In this document: positions 8,247-16,451 of the stretch, piece by piece
Layout of the letters: every line of letters starts with the position of its first letter
Numbering within the stretch: the stretch's first letter is position 1
IMG/VR virus record: IMGVR_UViG_3300033143_005582
Span: 1 to 60,719 of that record
Source of the DNA: a virus
Reading direction: 5' to 3' (one strand)
Length of the DNA: 60,719 nucleotides
Notes under the pieces: model-generated
The model's database searches: none
The model's input: only the letters and a program-made list of their open reading frames with translations
What the model was told of the DNA's origin: nothing
Position numbers and translations under genes: made by a program

Positions 8247-11200
8247 ATGGATTTATTGCCGAGTTATTTAAGACAAGCAAAAACACAAGCTTTTGATCCT
8301 ACAATTAAAGGTGTTTTAAGTGCTATTTGGACTCAAGATGCAATAGATGAATTAACAGATTTAATAACAAATTTAGGAAACATAAATGTTAAACAAACTA
8401 TTTGGGAAGAAATCACGGCAAAAGGCATTGACAACACAGTCAACCAATTTCAAGGAAAAACGTCTGTTGACACAACGATATGGGATACTTCCCCGTACAA
8501 TTCTGAAGCTAAAAAAGTCAATGCGGGAGGATCTTATACTGGAGAAGACATTTTTACAGCGAGTGGCACGCATATTAAATCAATAATAGATGCCAACGGA
8601 GATTATTTATTATCAGGAATACCAAATCCTGCTCTTTATCCACGATATTCAATAGTTTATGTTAGAAAAGGTACAGCAAAAGAATTTGGAGAAGAAGGAA
8701 TCCCATCAAGTCAAATTTTAGAGACTATAGAAACATCGTCAATGGTTCGTGATGTAGAAAATGCAGAAGTAAGACCAAAAAATGTTGGTGATAATTTAAA
8801 CATGGAAACAGGGGGTTTTAAAGATTTCTTTGTTTCAATTGCGATAAAATTAGGAGAAGTTGGAGAAACCGCTTTTAATACAATCAAAAAATCAATTGTT
8901 GGGGCAGTTAATGAAAACAAACTTAAAAAAGAAGTGGCAATAGGAACTTGTCTTTTATGGGGTGGGGAATTAAGCATAAATGCAGGGGATAATACCAAAT
9001 TTGATATTGAGGCTGGTTCTGCTCAATTTGAAGATGATTATACTGACTCTGAAAATCCAACATCAACAATAATCAATTGGGAAAAGCAAATAGGAATTTC
9101 CGTTACAAATATATCTATACAGATAGCTACTAATATTTCAGTTAATAGTTCAGGGGTTTTTTTGCAAAATGCAAGCGGGGTTCCAATTGAAGATTTGAAA
9201 AAATTCCTCCCTCTTGGTACACTCATTCATGCAAATTTAACAAGCTTATCTGATGCCGTACCAGTTCCTATATGGGGTTCAAGTTTGATGCAGACAATAG
9301 GAAACATATACGGGTCGCTTGGTTTTTCCATTAATGAATTTGGAAATGAATACACTGCTAATGGTTCAAATTTAAATATTAATAAATCTGAGGGTATAAC
9401 GGGTTCTAATGGAATTAATTATGGAATTAATAAAGAAGATCCAAATAGGAAAATTTCTGATGACTTGGAAGCCCTTTACTTCTTTACTTTATATCCAAAT
9501 ACTCCTGTTCCTACATTGGCGTTTACAAATGCTGTACCTAATACACATTATGACCCAAACGGCGATGGAACTCTGGTAGAAATTCCAGAAGGTTTTTTTG
9601 CAACGCCTCGGTTTTATCACGAGCCAATATCGGGTATTACAGTAATGCAATATGCACAGTTTGTGTATGACTCGCTAAAAAAAGCGTCTACCTCTTGGGA
9701 GCAAGAAGTTTTTTTGAAGGATCCTTTAATAGAAAGATTGCCGTTAAGAACAGTATTGGCAATTCAAAAAAATTGTACAGAGTTAAATAATGCTGATTGT
9801 ACGAAGTTTATTCAATTAGGGATTCTGGGCGATAAAACTCTAAATATAGTTGATGGATTTTCAGATTTTGCTGAAAATATAGAAGACATAGACACTATGA
9901 CTTATCAGAGACAAGCAATCAGTTATTATGATTCTGGTGGTGTATTATATTCGGACATTGCAGCAGAATTTAATTTTGAAAGGGATGATATATCTTTTGT
10001 AAATGCTGATAGCTCTATTAATACAGCTGGTGGAGATTTTGATAATGATTCTATGATTGCAGGAGATAAAATTATTATCTCAGGTTCAACAAATAATAAT
10101 GGAATATTCACAATAGTTTCTGTTGCTACAGCAAAAATTATTGTAAGTGAAACAGTAATAGATGAAAGTGCTGGAGATGATATTAAAATTGAAACACCAG
10201 GAAAAGGAAATATAACTTTTGTAATTGGTCAAAGAGAATTTGTGTTAAATTGCAAAACTGGAATTGGAAGAAATGGAAGAGCAAGAATTACTTTAAATGA
10301 AGGAACTGATGAAAATCCACAAGAGAATTGGGGTTATGCAATAAGAAGTGGCAATGAGATGATTTTGCAACAGTCAGACTCAGAACAAACAAGCGGGTCT
10401 TTTTCTAATATGTTCTCGGCTTTAATTCCAAGTGTGGCTACCACGATTGCAAAAGGGTTTTACAATTCAAGAAGATGGACAGATACGAAAAATGTTGATG
10501 GAAAGGGTGTCATTTCAACTATATTATCTAAATTAAGAGACATAACACCATACAAATCTGGTTTAGGTGCGAATATCACAATTGACACCGGACCTTCTCC
10601 TGATAGTGTAGATTTTACAATTGAAGCTGGAATTGTAAGAGAAATTTATTTACAAAATATCACTGCAAAACAATTATCTATTGATGGAGCAATTATTGTT
10701 AATGATTTTGATGAAAAATATAGAGAAATTACAAATTTAAATGAAATAACTAAAGATTCAACTGGAGCTACTTTAAACAATAGATATTTTCAGATATTGT
10801 GTGGATTATCATTAAATGCTGATGGTTATCCTGATAGAATAGTAATTAAAGTTCCGAATGGAAGTTATGGAAATGCAGTAAATGCCTTTTATGATACAAA
10901 AGGTTTTATGGATACAAGTTTTCCAGCAGAATTCAAATCAGTTTATTTGGCTTTTGCAGGGGTATTCAAATTACAGGGTGGTACTCAAATTTCAAATGAA
11001 GCTCTTGCTTTTGGAGTAAATAATATTGATTTGAGAACAAGAGAACCCGGGGCTTCTTCAAGTGGAGCTGGAACCAGTGCAATTACTACTTTTTCTGATG
11101 GTGATTTTGCTTTATATAATAATGTAGATAGTACAAAAAGAATGGTTTGGGATTTGTCAAATGTTTCTACAGGACAAACAAGAACTATAACTATGACTGA

Positions 11201-12635
11201 TAGAAATTTGGATTTAGAAAACCCAAGTTTCGCAAGTTTAGAAGTTGGATTGACTGGTTCTCCAGTTCATAGCAACTTTCTTATAGGTTGCACGTCTTTA
11301 GGTAAAGCGTGGGATGGCGGAGCTTATTTCGGAGAGACCACAGGGGACAGAGTTGTTTTAGGTGAGTTTGAAGGAAATGCCACGATTGGAGGACACAACT
11401 CAACATTAAGCGGTTGGGTTGATTTATATCTCAACCCCTATGGAAATGTATTCACTTCAAATTTGAATGTAGCTTCTTTGACAGCATCTCAAATTGTAGA
11501 GACAGATGGTTCAAAATTATTAGTTAGCGTTGCAAAAAATTCTGCATATAATAAAGCTTTTGGTAGTGGCTCTGGTAATGTTGCTGAAGGTGATGCAGTA
11601 GTTTTTGATACAGGGAATCAAAGTATAGATGGAATTAAAACATTTACAAGTTTTCCTATTACTCCGTCATCCGCACCAACAACAGACTACCAAGTCGCAA
11701 ATAAAAAATATGTTGATGACAATACAGGAAATCCTTTTGACCAAGATTTAAATACAACAGATAGTCCAACTTTTAATGGTTTAACCGCATCTTCTGTTAA
11801 TATAGATGGTGGTACTATAGACGGATTATCTCATCTTGCTATTGGAACAAATTCCCCCGAAACCGCAATAGATATTGTCAACACTATTCCATATATAACA
11901 TTACACAATAACACTCACGAAGACGCAGACGGTGGGCGTGAAAGCAAATTAATTTTTAAGGGCGAGCAATCTGGCGGGGAAATAAGTACATTAGCGAGAA
12001 TAGAAGTATCTCACGATGGCACGGGCGATGATGAAAAAGGCAAGATGGTTTTTTATGTTAATGATGGAAACGATGGAAACACCCCTGTAGAAAGAATGCG
12101 AATAGATGATGCAGTAGTTATTGAAGCAAGTACATATTTTTATTCATTACAAACATATAATCACGGGGAAACAACACAAAAAGGAAGAGACGTTTATGTC
12201 CAATCAAGCGGACGATTTGTATATGATGCCTCTACAGAAGAGGCAAAAGATAATATCGTGCCAATTGAAAACTGGCAAAGAATTTATGATTTAGAACCAA
12301 AACAATATCAAGGAAGAAAAAGAATATCTGATATTAGAGAATTAGAAATTGGCGAGAAAGATGATTATACTGATGAGTGTTTTGATGGAATTGCTTTTGG
12401 AAATATCGCGGAAACAATTCATTTAATTTTTCCTGAATTAACATTAAATTATAGAGACCCAATTTTTGATGAAAATGGAAATGTTATTGATTTTAAAATA
12501 GTTGGATATGATGAAAAAGGTCTAATACACCCGACTATTTTGGCAGTGCAGGATCATAGAAAAATACTTAATGAGTATGATTTAAAATTCATAGATATTA
12601 AAAAAAGATTAGACAATTTAGAAAATGTTGCTTAG
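8247..12635 (+). CDS. Long tail fibre with C-terminal intramolecular chaperone domain
   Basis: This 1462-residue protein is the largest in the window and the likely receptor-binding fibre. Most of it is Gly/Asn/Ser/Thr-rich beta structure. Residues around 570-650 form an Ig-like module (ISGSTNNNGIFTIVSV). 'QVANKKYVDD' at about 1152 is a classic fibre repeat. The last ~110 residues (EEAKDNIVPIENWQRIYDLEPKQY ... LIHPTILAVQDHRKILNEYD) match the peptidase S74 / endosialidase chaperone type, which trimerises the fibre and then usually cleaves itself off. Base composition is less AT-rich in places (for example 8400-8580 and 11880-12200), suggesting recombination of fibre segments. Confidence 0.85.
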   Translation: MDLLPSYLRQAKTQAFDPTIKGVLSAIWTQDAIDELTDLITNLGNINVKQTIWEEITAKGIDNTVNQFQGKTSVDTTIWDTSPYNSEAKKVNAGGSYTGEDIFTASGTHIKSIIDANGDYLLSGIPNPALYPRYSIVYVRKGTAKEFGEEGIPSSQILETIETSSMVRDVENAEVRPKNVGDNLNMETGGFKDFFVSIAIKLGEVGETAFNTIKKSIVGAVNENKLKKEVAIGTCLLWGGELSINAGDNTKFDIEAGSAQFEDDYTDSENPTSTIINWEKQIGISVTNISIQIATNISVNSSGVFLQNASGVPIEDLKKFLPLGTLIHANLTSLSDAVPVPIWGSSLMQTIGNIYGSLGFSINEFGNEYTANGSNLNINKSEGITGSNGINYGINKEDPNRKISDDLEALYFFTLYPNTPVPTLAFTNAVPNTHYDPNGDGTLVEIPEGFFATPRFYHEPISGITVMQYAQFVYDSLKKASTSWEQEVFLKDPLIERLPLRTVLAIQKNCTELNNADCTKFIQLGILGDKTLNIVDGFSDFAENIEDIDTMTYQRQAISYYDSGGVLYSDIAAEFNFERDDISFVNADSSINTAGGDFDNDSMIAGDKIIISGSTNNNGIFTIVSVATAKIIVSETVIDESAGDDIKIETPGKGNITFVIGQREFVLNCKTGIGRNGRARITLNEGTDENPQENWGYAIRSGNEMILQQSDSEQTSGSFSNMFSALIPSVATTIAKGFYNSRRWTDTKNVDGKGVISTILSKLRDITPYKSGLGANITIDTGPSPDSVDFTIEAGIVREIYLQNITAKQLSIDGAIIVNDFDEKYREITNLNEITKDSTGATLNNRYFQILCGLSLNADGYPDRIVIKVPNGSYGNAVNAFYDTKGFMDTSFPAEFKSVYLAFAGVFKLQGGTQISNEALAFGVNNIDLRTREPGASSSGAGTSAITTFSDGDFALYNNVDSTKRMVWDLSNVSTGQTRTITMTDRNLDLENPSFASLEVGLTGSPVHSNFLIGCTSLGKAWDGGAYFGETTGDRVVLGEFEGNATIGGHNSTLSGWVDLYLNPYGNVFTSNLNVASLTASQIVETDGSKLLVSVAKNSAYNKAFGSGSGNVAEGDAVVFDTGNQSIDGIKTFTSFPITPSSAPTTDYQVANKKYVDDNTGNPFDQDLNTTDSPTFNGLTASSVNIDGGTIDGLSHLAIGTNSPETAIDIVNTIPYITLHNNTHEDADGGRESKLIFKGEQSGGEISTLARIEVSHDGTGDDEKGKMVFYVNDGNDGNTPVERMRIDDAVVIEASTYFYSLQTYNHGETTQKGRDVYVQSSGRFVYDASTEEAKDNIVPIENWQRIYDLEPKQYQGRKRISDIRELEIGEKDDYTDECFDGIAFGNIAETIHLIFPELTLNYRDPIFDENGNVIDFKIVGYDEKGLIHPTILAVQDHRKILNEYDLKFIDIKKRLDNLENVA

Positions 12636-12664
12636 TATTAAATTTATAAATTAAATAAAAATTT

Positions 12665-13105
12665 ATGTTTAAAAGTAAAAAAGAGAAAATAGAAATAACA
12701 TTACAAAAAATACAAGATTGTTATAATCATTTGATTCTTTTTGGTTCTCAAAATATTAGAGATGTTTATCTAAATTTTCATTTCGGAAAATTAATGCGAG
12801 ATGAAATAACACCTAATTACAAAAGTACAATAAAAGCATTAAAATCATTGCGTGATAAACATAATATTATAAAAATTGACAAAATAAAATTAAAAGGATT
12901 ACCTATAGACAGAGATAACTACTTAAAAGAAGAAGAGAAGTTTTTAAAAACAAAAGTTGAAATTAATCTCACAATGAAAATAAAATTGTCAACGATAAAA
13001 AAATTATTTAAAGATAATAAAGATTTTATATGTTCGCCAAACTTTTTTATAAATACCGAATGGCTAATTGATTTTGACGAAAAAGAAAAAAAAGAAAAAG
13101 AATAA
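12665..13105 (+). CDS. Hypothetical protein at fibre/lysis boundary
   Basis: This 146-residue basic protein has no motif I recognise. It contains a helical N-terminus (KSKKEKIEITLQKIQDCYNHLI), 'YKSTIKALKSLRDKHNI' and a very acidic/lysine-rich tail ending EKEKKEKE. The central part resembles a small winged-helix or fibre-assembly protein only in general composition. It lies between the long fibre and the lysis genes, where tail-fibre assembly chaperones often sit, but I see no direct evidence for that. Confidence 0.5.
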   Translation: MFKSKKEKIEITLQKIQDCYNHLILFGSQNIRDVYLNFHFGKLMRDEITPNYKSTIKALKSLRDKHNIIKIDKIKLKGLPIDRDNYLKEEEKFLKTKVEINLTMKIKLSTIKKLFKDNKDFICSPNFFINTEWLIDFDEKEKKEKE

Positions 13106-13107
13106 TT

Positions 13108-13236
13108 ATGAAAAAAATAAAGGAATTTGTTTTAACCAAAGATTTTATAATAAAATCATTATGTGGTATTACAGCATCATTATTTTTAATCTTATTGACT
13201 TTAGTTTTGTTTATAGTAAATAAAATTTTTAAATGA
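13108..13236 (+). CDS. Small single-span membrane protein, lysis cassette
   Basis: A 42-residue ORF begins 2 nt after the preceding stop region and its TGA overlaps the next ATG (ATGA). It has a lysine-rich start and one hydrophobic segment at about residues 14-38 (SLCGITASLFLILLTLVLFIV). The tight coupling to a two-span protein and to the spanins suggests a lysis role, such as a second holin or antiholin. Too short for certain identification. Confidence 0.55.
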   Translation: MKKIKEFVLTKDFIIKSLCGITASLFLILLTLVLFIVNKIFK

Positions 13237-13427
13237 AAAAAGACATATTCAGAGATAGAAATGGAAAACTTTCAAGTAAACGAATAATAGCTTATATTTA
13301 TTGTGCTACTTCAATTATATTAATACCTTTTTATATGTTTGGAATTATAGATATACAACTAATAGGAATATTTGCATTAGCTTCAACAGGGCAAGGTTTT
13401 GCTTGCAGTCTTGAAAAGAAAATTTAA
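13233..13427 (+). CDS. Putative holin (two membrane spans)
   Basis: This 64-residue protein begins 'DIFRDRNGKLSSKRIIAY', a beginning I recognise from small phage holin-like proteins. It has two hydrophobic segments at about 17-36 and 40-55, and a charged end (EKKI). Holins form inner-membrane holes that release or activate the endolysin. Its neighbours are a small membrane ORF, the spanin pair and an M15 peptidase. Function is inferred from topology and context. Confidence 0.6.
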   Translation: MKKDIFRDRNGKLSSKRIIAYIYCATSIILIPFYMFGIIDIQLIGIFALASTGQGFACSLEKKI

Positions 13428-13457
13428 TATTAAATTAGTTTAATAAACTTTCTGATT

Positions 13458-13682
13458 ATGGATTTATTATTAAGAATTTTAGGAGCTGGATTTCTTTATT
13501 TTATTATTAAAAATTTCTTTTCATATCTTTTAAATATTAACTCTGATAAAAAACTTGCGGAATTTAAAAGTGAAGCAACTGCAGAAAATATGAAAAATAT
13601 GATAGAATCAAATAAAAAATCAAATGAAACAGATGAAATTGTTAATAAGTCTCGTAAGTCTATTTTTGATAAGTTCTTGTAG
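13458..13682 (+). CDS. Putative i-spanin (Rz-like)
   Basis: This 74-residue protein has one N-terminal hydrophobic segment (about residues 3-27, LLRILGAGFLYFIIKNFF) followed by a charged, helical periplasmic part. This is the architecture of inner-membrane spanins, though it is very short. The o-spanin gene starts inside it in another frame, which is the classic Rz/Rz1 arrangement. It would span the periplasm and fuse inner and outer membranes at the last step of lysis. Confidence 0.7.
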   Translation: MDLLLRILGAGFLYFIIKNFFSYLLNINSDKKLAEFKSEATAENMKNMIESNKKSNETDEIVNKSRKSIFDKFL

Positions 13683-13917
13683 CCCTAAACAAAAACAACC
13701 CACAATAATTATTCTTACAAAGGATTGTAGATTTTATAGAATTGTAAAAAGTAAGGATTTACAAGGAAAATTTGAAGAATTAGAAAATATTAAAGCAAAT
13801 AATATTGATGCCTGTGAAAGATGTCCACAATTTAAAAATTCAATAGAATGTAAAAGAACTTTAAAATTAAGAGATTTAGAAAAAAAACGATTAGAAAATA
13901 AATTTTTAAACAAATAG
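13624..13917 (+). CDS. Putative o-spanin lipoprotein (Rz1-like)
   Basis: This 97-residue protein starts with a signal sequence and lipobox, 'LLISLVSLFLISSC', so the mature lipoprotein begins at Cys19 in the outer membrane. It overlaps the i-spanin gene by 59 bases in another frame. The mature part is unusually long for an o-spanin and carries four further cysteines (DCRFYR, DACERC, SIECK), suggesting disulfides. It is not proline-rich like lambda Rz1. The stop codon lies inside the stem of the following terminator. A second possible start is the Met at 13633. Confidence 0.72.
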   Translation: MKQMKLLISLVSLFLISSCSPKQKQPTIIILTKDCRFYRIVKSKDLQGKFEELENIKANNIDACERCPQFKNSIECKRTLKLRDLEKKRLENKFLNK

Positions 13918-13951
13918 TATCACGACCTTGATACTATTTTCTTTATTTTTA
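13913..13951 (+). terminator. Rho-independent terminator after spanins
   Basis: The arms AATAGTATCA (13913-13922) and TGATACTATT (13929-13938) form a perfect 10-bp stem with a 6-nt loop, followed by TTCTTTATTTTT. It overlaps the o-spanin stop codon. The stem is AT-rich, so termination may be partial, leaving some read-through to the endolysin. Confidence 0.7.
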
Positions 13952-14045
13952 AAATAATCACATAACCATCACATAAGATTTCATTGATTAATAAAGACTT
14001 TCAAGATATAATTAAATAAAACTTATTCAAAAAATCACATAAGAA

Positions 14046-14552
14046 ATGATTAAAAAATTATTTAAAATATTATACAATCTTCTTTTTCGCCAAAAACAGA
14101 CAGAAAAAGAGGTTATTTTAAAAGAGGCTTTTAAATCCAAAATAGCTCTTAAAAATGGTATTGATAATACCACAAATGATTTTGAAATATTAGAATGTAT
14201 TTATTATACAGATGAAATGTTTAAGGAAGTAGAGGAAATATTAATAACAAAATTAGGTATAAAAAAGGAAGATATTGAGAAAACAAGTTATTATCGTTGC
14301 AAAGAATTAAATAAATTAGTTAAAGGTTCTAAAACATCGGATCATATGAAAGGAAAAGCAATAGATTTTTATGTTAAAGGATTTACTCCTCAACAAGTTT
14401 GCAAAGCAATAAATGACGATTATTTACAATATAAACAGCTTATTATATATGAAACCAAAAAAATAACTCACATTTCTTTTGATGATTTTTATTTTAATTG
14501 TACAAGTGAGTTTTTAACAAAAACAAAAGATGGAGTTTATAAAAAGAATTGA
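14046..14552 (+). CDS. Endolysin, M15-family peptidase
   Basis: This 168-residue protein contains the M15 (D,D-carboxy/endopeptidase) zinc signature: 'SYYRCKELNKLVKGSK' then 'SDHMKGKAIDFYV' (zinc ligands His100 and Asp107) and a C-terminal 'THISF' with His142. It would cut peptide crosslinks of peptidoglycan. The first ~15 residues (FKILYNLLF) are hydrophobic and could be a weak membrane-targeting or signal-arrest segment. It is the last gene of the rightward virion/lysis unit and is followed by a terminator. Confidence 0.83.
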   Translation: MIKKLFKILYNLLFRQKQTEKEVILKEAFKSKIALKNGIDNTTNDFEILECIYYTDEMFKEVEEILITKLGIKKEDIEKTSYYRCKELNKLVKGSKTSDHMKGKAIDFYVKGFTPQQVCKAINDDYLQYKQLIIYETKKITHISFDDFYFNCTSEFLTKTKDGVYKKN

Positions 14553-14602
14553 CAATATTAAAACTTAATATAATTATTATATCGTAAACTTACATTCTTT
14601 AT

Positions 14603-14634
14603 AGCCCTGTTTTCTTCTCCTGCAGGGTTTTTTT
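14603..14634 (+). terminator. Rho-independent terminator closing the late operon
   Basis: The arms CCCTG (14605-14609) and CAGGG (14623-14627) are followed by seven T residues. It lies between the convergent endolysin and RHH genes and points rightward. The reverse strand lacks a T-tract after the stem, so it serves the late operon. Confidence 0.75.
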
Positions 14635-14860
14635 ATTTTACATAATTCTTTTTTATAATTTCCCAAAGAACATCTTGTCTATATCTCAATTTACAATCCT
14701 TAAGTATATATTTTTCATAAAAACTTTTAGGTAGAAGAATACTTACTCTAATCATTTCTTCTTTATAGGATTTTTTTCCTAAAGCTCTACCTATTTTTAG
14801 ATTACTTTTATTGTTATTGTATTGATTTAAGCTTTCTTTTAAAATTTTATTTTTACTCAT
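14633..14860 (-). CDS. Ribbon-helix-helix protein, probable ParB-type centromere binder
   Basis: This 75-residue protein has a flexible basic N-terminus and a C-terminal RHH pattern: a beta strand 'EEMIRVSILLPKSFYEKY' followed by two helices ending in WEIIKKNY. It overlaps the end of parA by 4 nt (ATGA-type coupling). Small RHH proteins directly downstream of a short ParA are the hallmark of type Ib partition loci (ParG/omega-like). There they bind the centromere, repress the par promoter and stimulate ParA ATPase through a basic N-terminal residue. The N-terminal 'IGRALGKK' could provide that residue. Function is inferred from fold pattern and neighbour. Confidence 0.72.
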   Translation of the reverse strand: MSKNKILKESLNQYNNNKSNLKIGRALGKKSYKEEMIRVSILLPKSFYEKYILKDCKLRYRQDVLWEIIKKNYVK

Positions 14861-15636
14861 ATAATCTCCATTATTTCTTTTGATAAATTTAAATAGTCTT
14901 TAGCACCATGACATTTTGGACAATATTCAAAAATACTCTTGCCATAGTCTGGTGCTTCCTTTAATTTTACATTTTGTCTAATGTAAGTATCAAATACTTT
15001 GATATTATGTTCTTTGTTCTCATTTTTAGTAAAGACTTCTATTAATGCTCTTAAACAATCTTTAGCTTTATTGTTTCCATCGTGAAACGTCCCTAATATA
15101 CCTAAAATTTTCAAGTTTGGATTTAAGCCATTTTGTATTAAAGAAATTGAGTCTAATATACTGGCTGTTCCATCAAGTCCAAAGGGGGACAATTCAACAG
15201 GAATTAAAACATAATTTGAATATGCAAGAGAACTTGCTGATAAAATATTATCCGCAGGAGCATTATCTATAAAAATATAATCATATTTCCATTTCTCTAA
15301 ATCTTTTAATTTTCTTTTTAAAATTAATTCTCGTTGCTGTTCTGTAGAAACTAAAATATCAAAGTTTTTTAAATCTTGATGAGATGGGATAATTTCTAAG
15401 TTATTTTCTCTTAAAAAGATACATTCTTTTAAATAGCATTTATCAAATAAAAAAGCATTTATATTAAATTTGTCGTTATTTGCTCCCAAACTCGTTGACA
15501 AATTACATTGCGGATCTAAATCTATAATCAAAACTTTTTTATGTGCATTAGCAATAGCCTTTGCGAGGTTAAGAGTAGTGGTTGTTTTTCCAACTCCTCC
15601 TTTTAAGTTTAATACTGATATTATTTTTGTTTTCAT
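14857..15636 (-). CDS. parA: ParA-type partition ATPase
   Basis: This 259-residue ParA/MinD-superfamily ATPase moves plasmid copies over the nucleoid. The deviant Walker A is 'NLKGGVGKTTTT' near the N-terminus. The A' motif is 'VLIIDLDPQCNLSTSLG', and Walker B is 'YDYIFIDNAP'. There is no N-terminal DNA-binding domain, so it is the short type Ib form. An ORF reading starts at 15648, but the ATG at 15636 is preceded by GGGGAG at proper spacing, so I use that. Its presence, with no integrase in the genome, argues for an extrachromosomal plasmid-like prophage. Confidence 0.92.
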   Translation of the reverse strand: MKTKIISVLNLKGGVGKTTTTLNLAKAIANAHKKVLIIDLDPQCNLSTSLGANNDKFNINAFLFDKCYLKECIFLRENNLEIIPSHQDLKNFDILVSTEQQRELILKRKLKDLEKWKYDYIFIDNAPADNILSASSLAYSNYVLIPVELSPFGLDGTASILDSISLIQNGLNPNLKILGILGTFHDGNNKAKDCLRALIEVFTKNENKEHNIKVFDTYIRQNVKLKEAPDYGKSIFEYCPKCHGAKDYLNLSKEIMEII

Positions 15637-15938
15637 TTTACTCCCCATATTTTTGTTAATTTTTCTTTACTATAAGTTTTTAATAAATAATTCAAGCATT
15701 TTTGAGCGTTTTCTTTTGTGTTAAAATATACTTGATTAAATGAATTTCCTACACCTAATTCAACACCATTTAAAATTTCAAAAATATTATAACTATATAC
15801 TATATTATGACAGAAAATATTATCATTATCCCTCCAATCATTATCCTTTCTACTTTCACGTGCCATTTTCTTCATAATATAATCAACTTCTCTTCTATCT
15901 CTTTCAAGTTTTGACTTTTCTTTTATTTTTTTACTCAT
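15633..15938 (-). CDS. Hypothetical protein, first gene of the par operon
   Basis: This 101-residue protein is highly charged at its N-terminus (KKIKEKSKLERDRREVDYIMKKMARESRKDNDWRD) and has an aromatic middle part. Its end 'TKENAQKCLNYLLKTYSKEKLTKIWGVK' looks like a small alpha/beta domain. It starts about 30 nt after the predicted start site of a consensus promoter and its stop overlaps the parA start region, so the three genes form one operon. I do not recognise the family. Confidence 0.6.
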   Translation of the reverse strand: MSKKIKEKSKLERDRREVDYIMKKMARESRKDNDWRDNDNIFCHNIVYSYNIFEILNGVELGVGNSFNQVYFNTKENAQKCLNYLLKTYSKEKLTKIWGVK

Positions 15939-15949
15939 TTTATTTTTTT

Positions 15950-16080
15950 ACATAATTAAATAAATAACATAATAAATTATTATACACTTTATATTTTTAT
16001 GTGTCAAATATTTTATTACACAATTAAATAAATAGCACAATAAAATATATTGTGTTATTTATTTTAATACACTTTATATT
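15950..16080. repeat. Repeats around the par promoter (operator/centromere candidate)
   Basis: A 27-nt element begins at 15950 (ACATAATTAAATAAATAACA...) and again at 16018 (ACACAATTAAATAAATAGCA...), 68 bp apart. The second copy forms an inverted repeat with 16048-16062: arms 16028-16042 and 16048-16062 match at 14 of 15 positions. The element ATACACTTTATAT also occurs twice (15982 and 16067). Three copies of a TATTRTGYTATTTATTT core therefore surround the promoter. The stretch 15939-16171 has no gene otherwise. This fits an RHH operator or parS. Confidence 0.65.
15979..16007 (-). promoter_or_regulatory. Consensus sigma70 promoter of the par operon
   Basis: On the minus strand TTGACA (16002-16007) and TATAAT (15979-15984) are separated by exactly 17 nt, a perfect consensus. 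The predicted start is near 15972. Two copies of a 27-nt repeat flank it, one over the start site and one upstream of the -35, so repression by the RHH protein is likely. Confidence 0.85.
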
Positions 16081-16171
16081 ATTTGACTTATTTAATTATT
16101 GATTTATTCTTGAATAGAGGCAATTTAGTCTCTGTTTCTAAAAATTGTAAGGATTTTTTAAATAAATTGTC

Positions 16172-16450
16172 TCAACCTTTGTTTTGATATTTTAATTTTA
16201 TATCTACAAACTCAAATAAATTCCCAGTTATTGCCTCACGTTTAACTTTTTTTGATTTTTTTATTAATATTGAATTTTTAGAAAGTTTAAATCCATTGAT
16301 TTGAACATGTGTTATTTCTCTTCCTTTGCAATATTTGATAATTTCATTATAGAAGTTGCTTTTTTCAAGAGTTAATTTTTTAATAGATATTTTATCATTA
16401 AAAAACTCAACTTCTTTTTCTATTAATATTTTTTGTTTCTTTTTTGACAT
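16172..16450 (-). CDS. Hypothetical early protein
   Basis: This 92-residue lysine-rich protein is of unknown family. It has an alternating beta/alpha look (KISIKKLTLEKSNFYNEIIKYC, then THVQINGFKLSKNSILI). It starts one base before the stop of the nuclease-like gene upstream, so it is translationally linked to it. It is the last gene of the leftward recombination unit before the par control region. Confidence 0.5.
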   Translation of the reverse strand: MSKKKQKILIEKEVEFFNDKISIKKLTLEKSNFYNEIIKYCKGREITHVQINGFKLSKNSILIKKSKKVKREAITGNLFEFVDIKLKYQNKG

Positions 16451-16451
16451 A

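Noticed and set aside
8373-8586. Two short ORFs on both strands inside the long fibre gene
   Set aside because: They lie in a less AT-rich segment of the fibre frame where stops are rare; no SD or recognisable motif.
14557-14640. A stable RNA or tRNA in the gap after the endolysin
   Set aside because: Only the short CCCTG/CAGGG terminator is seen; no cloverleaf can be drawn.
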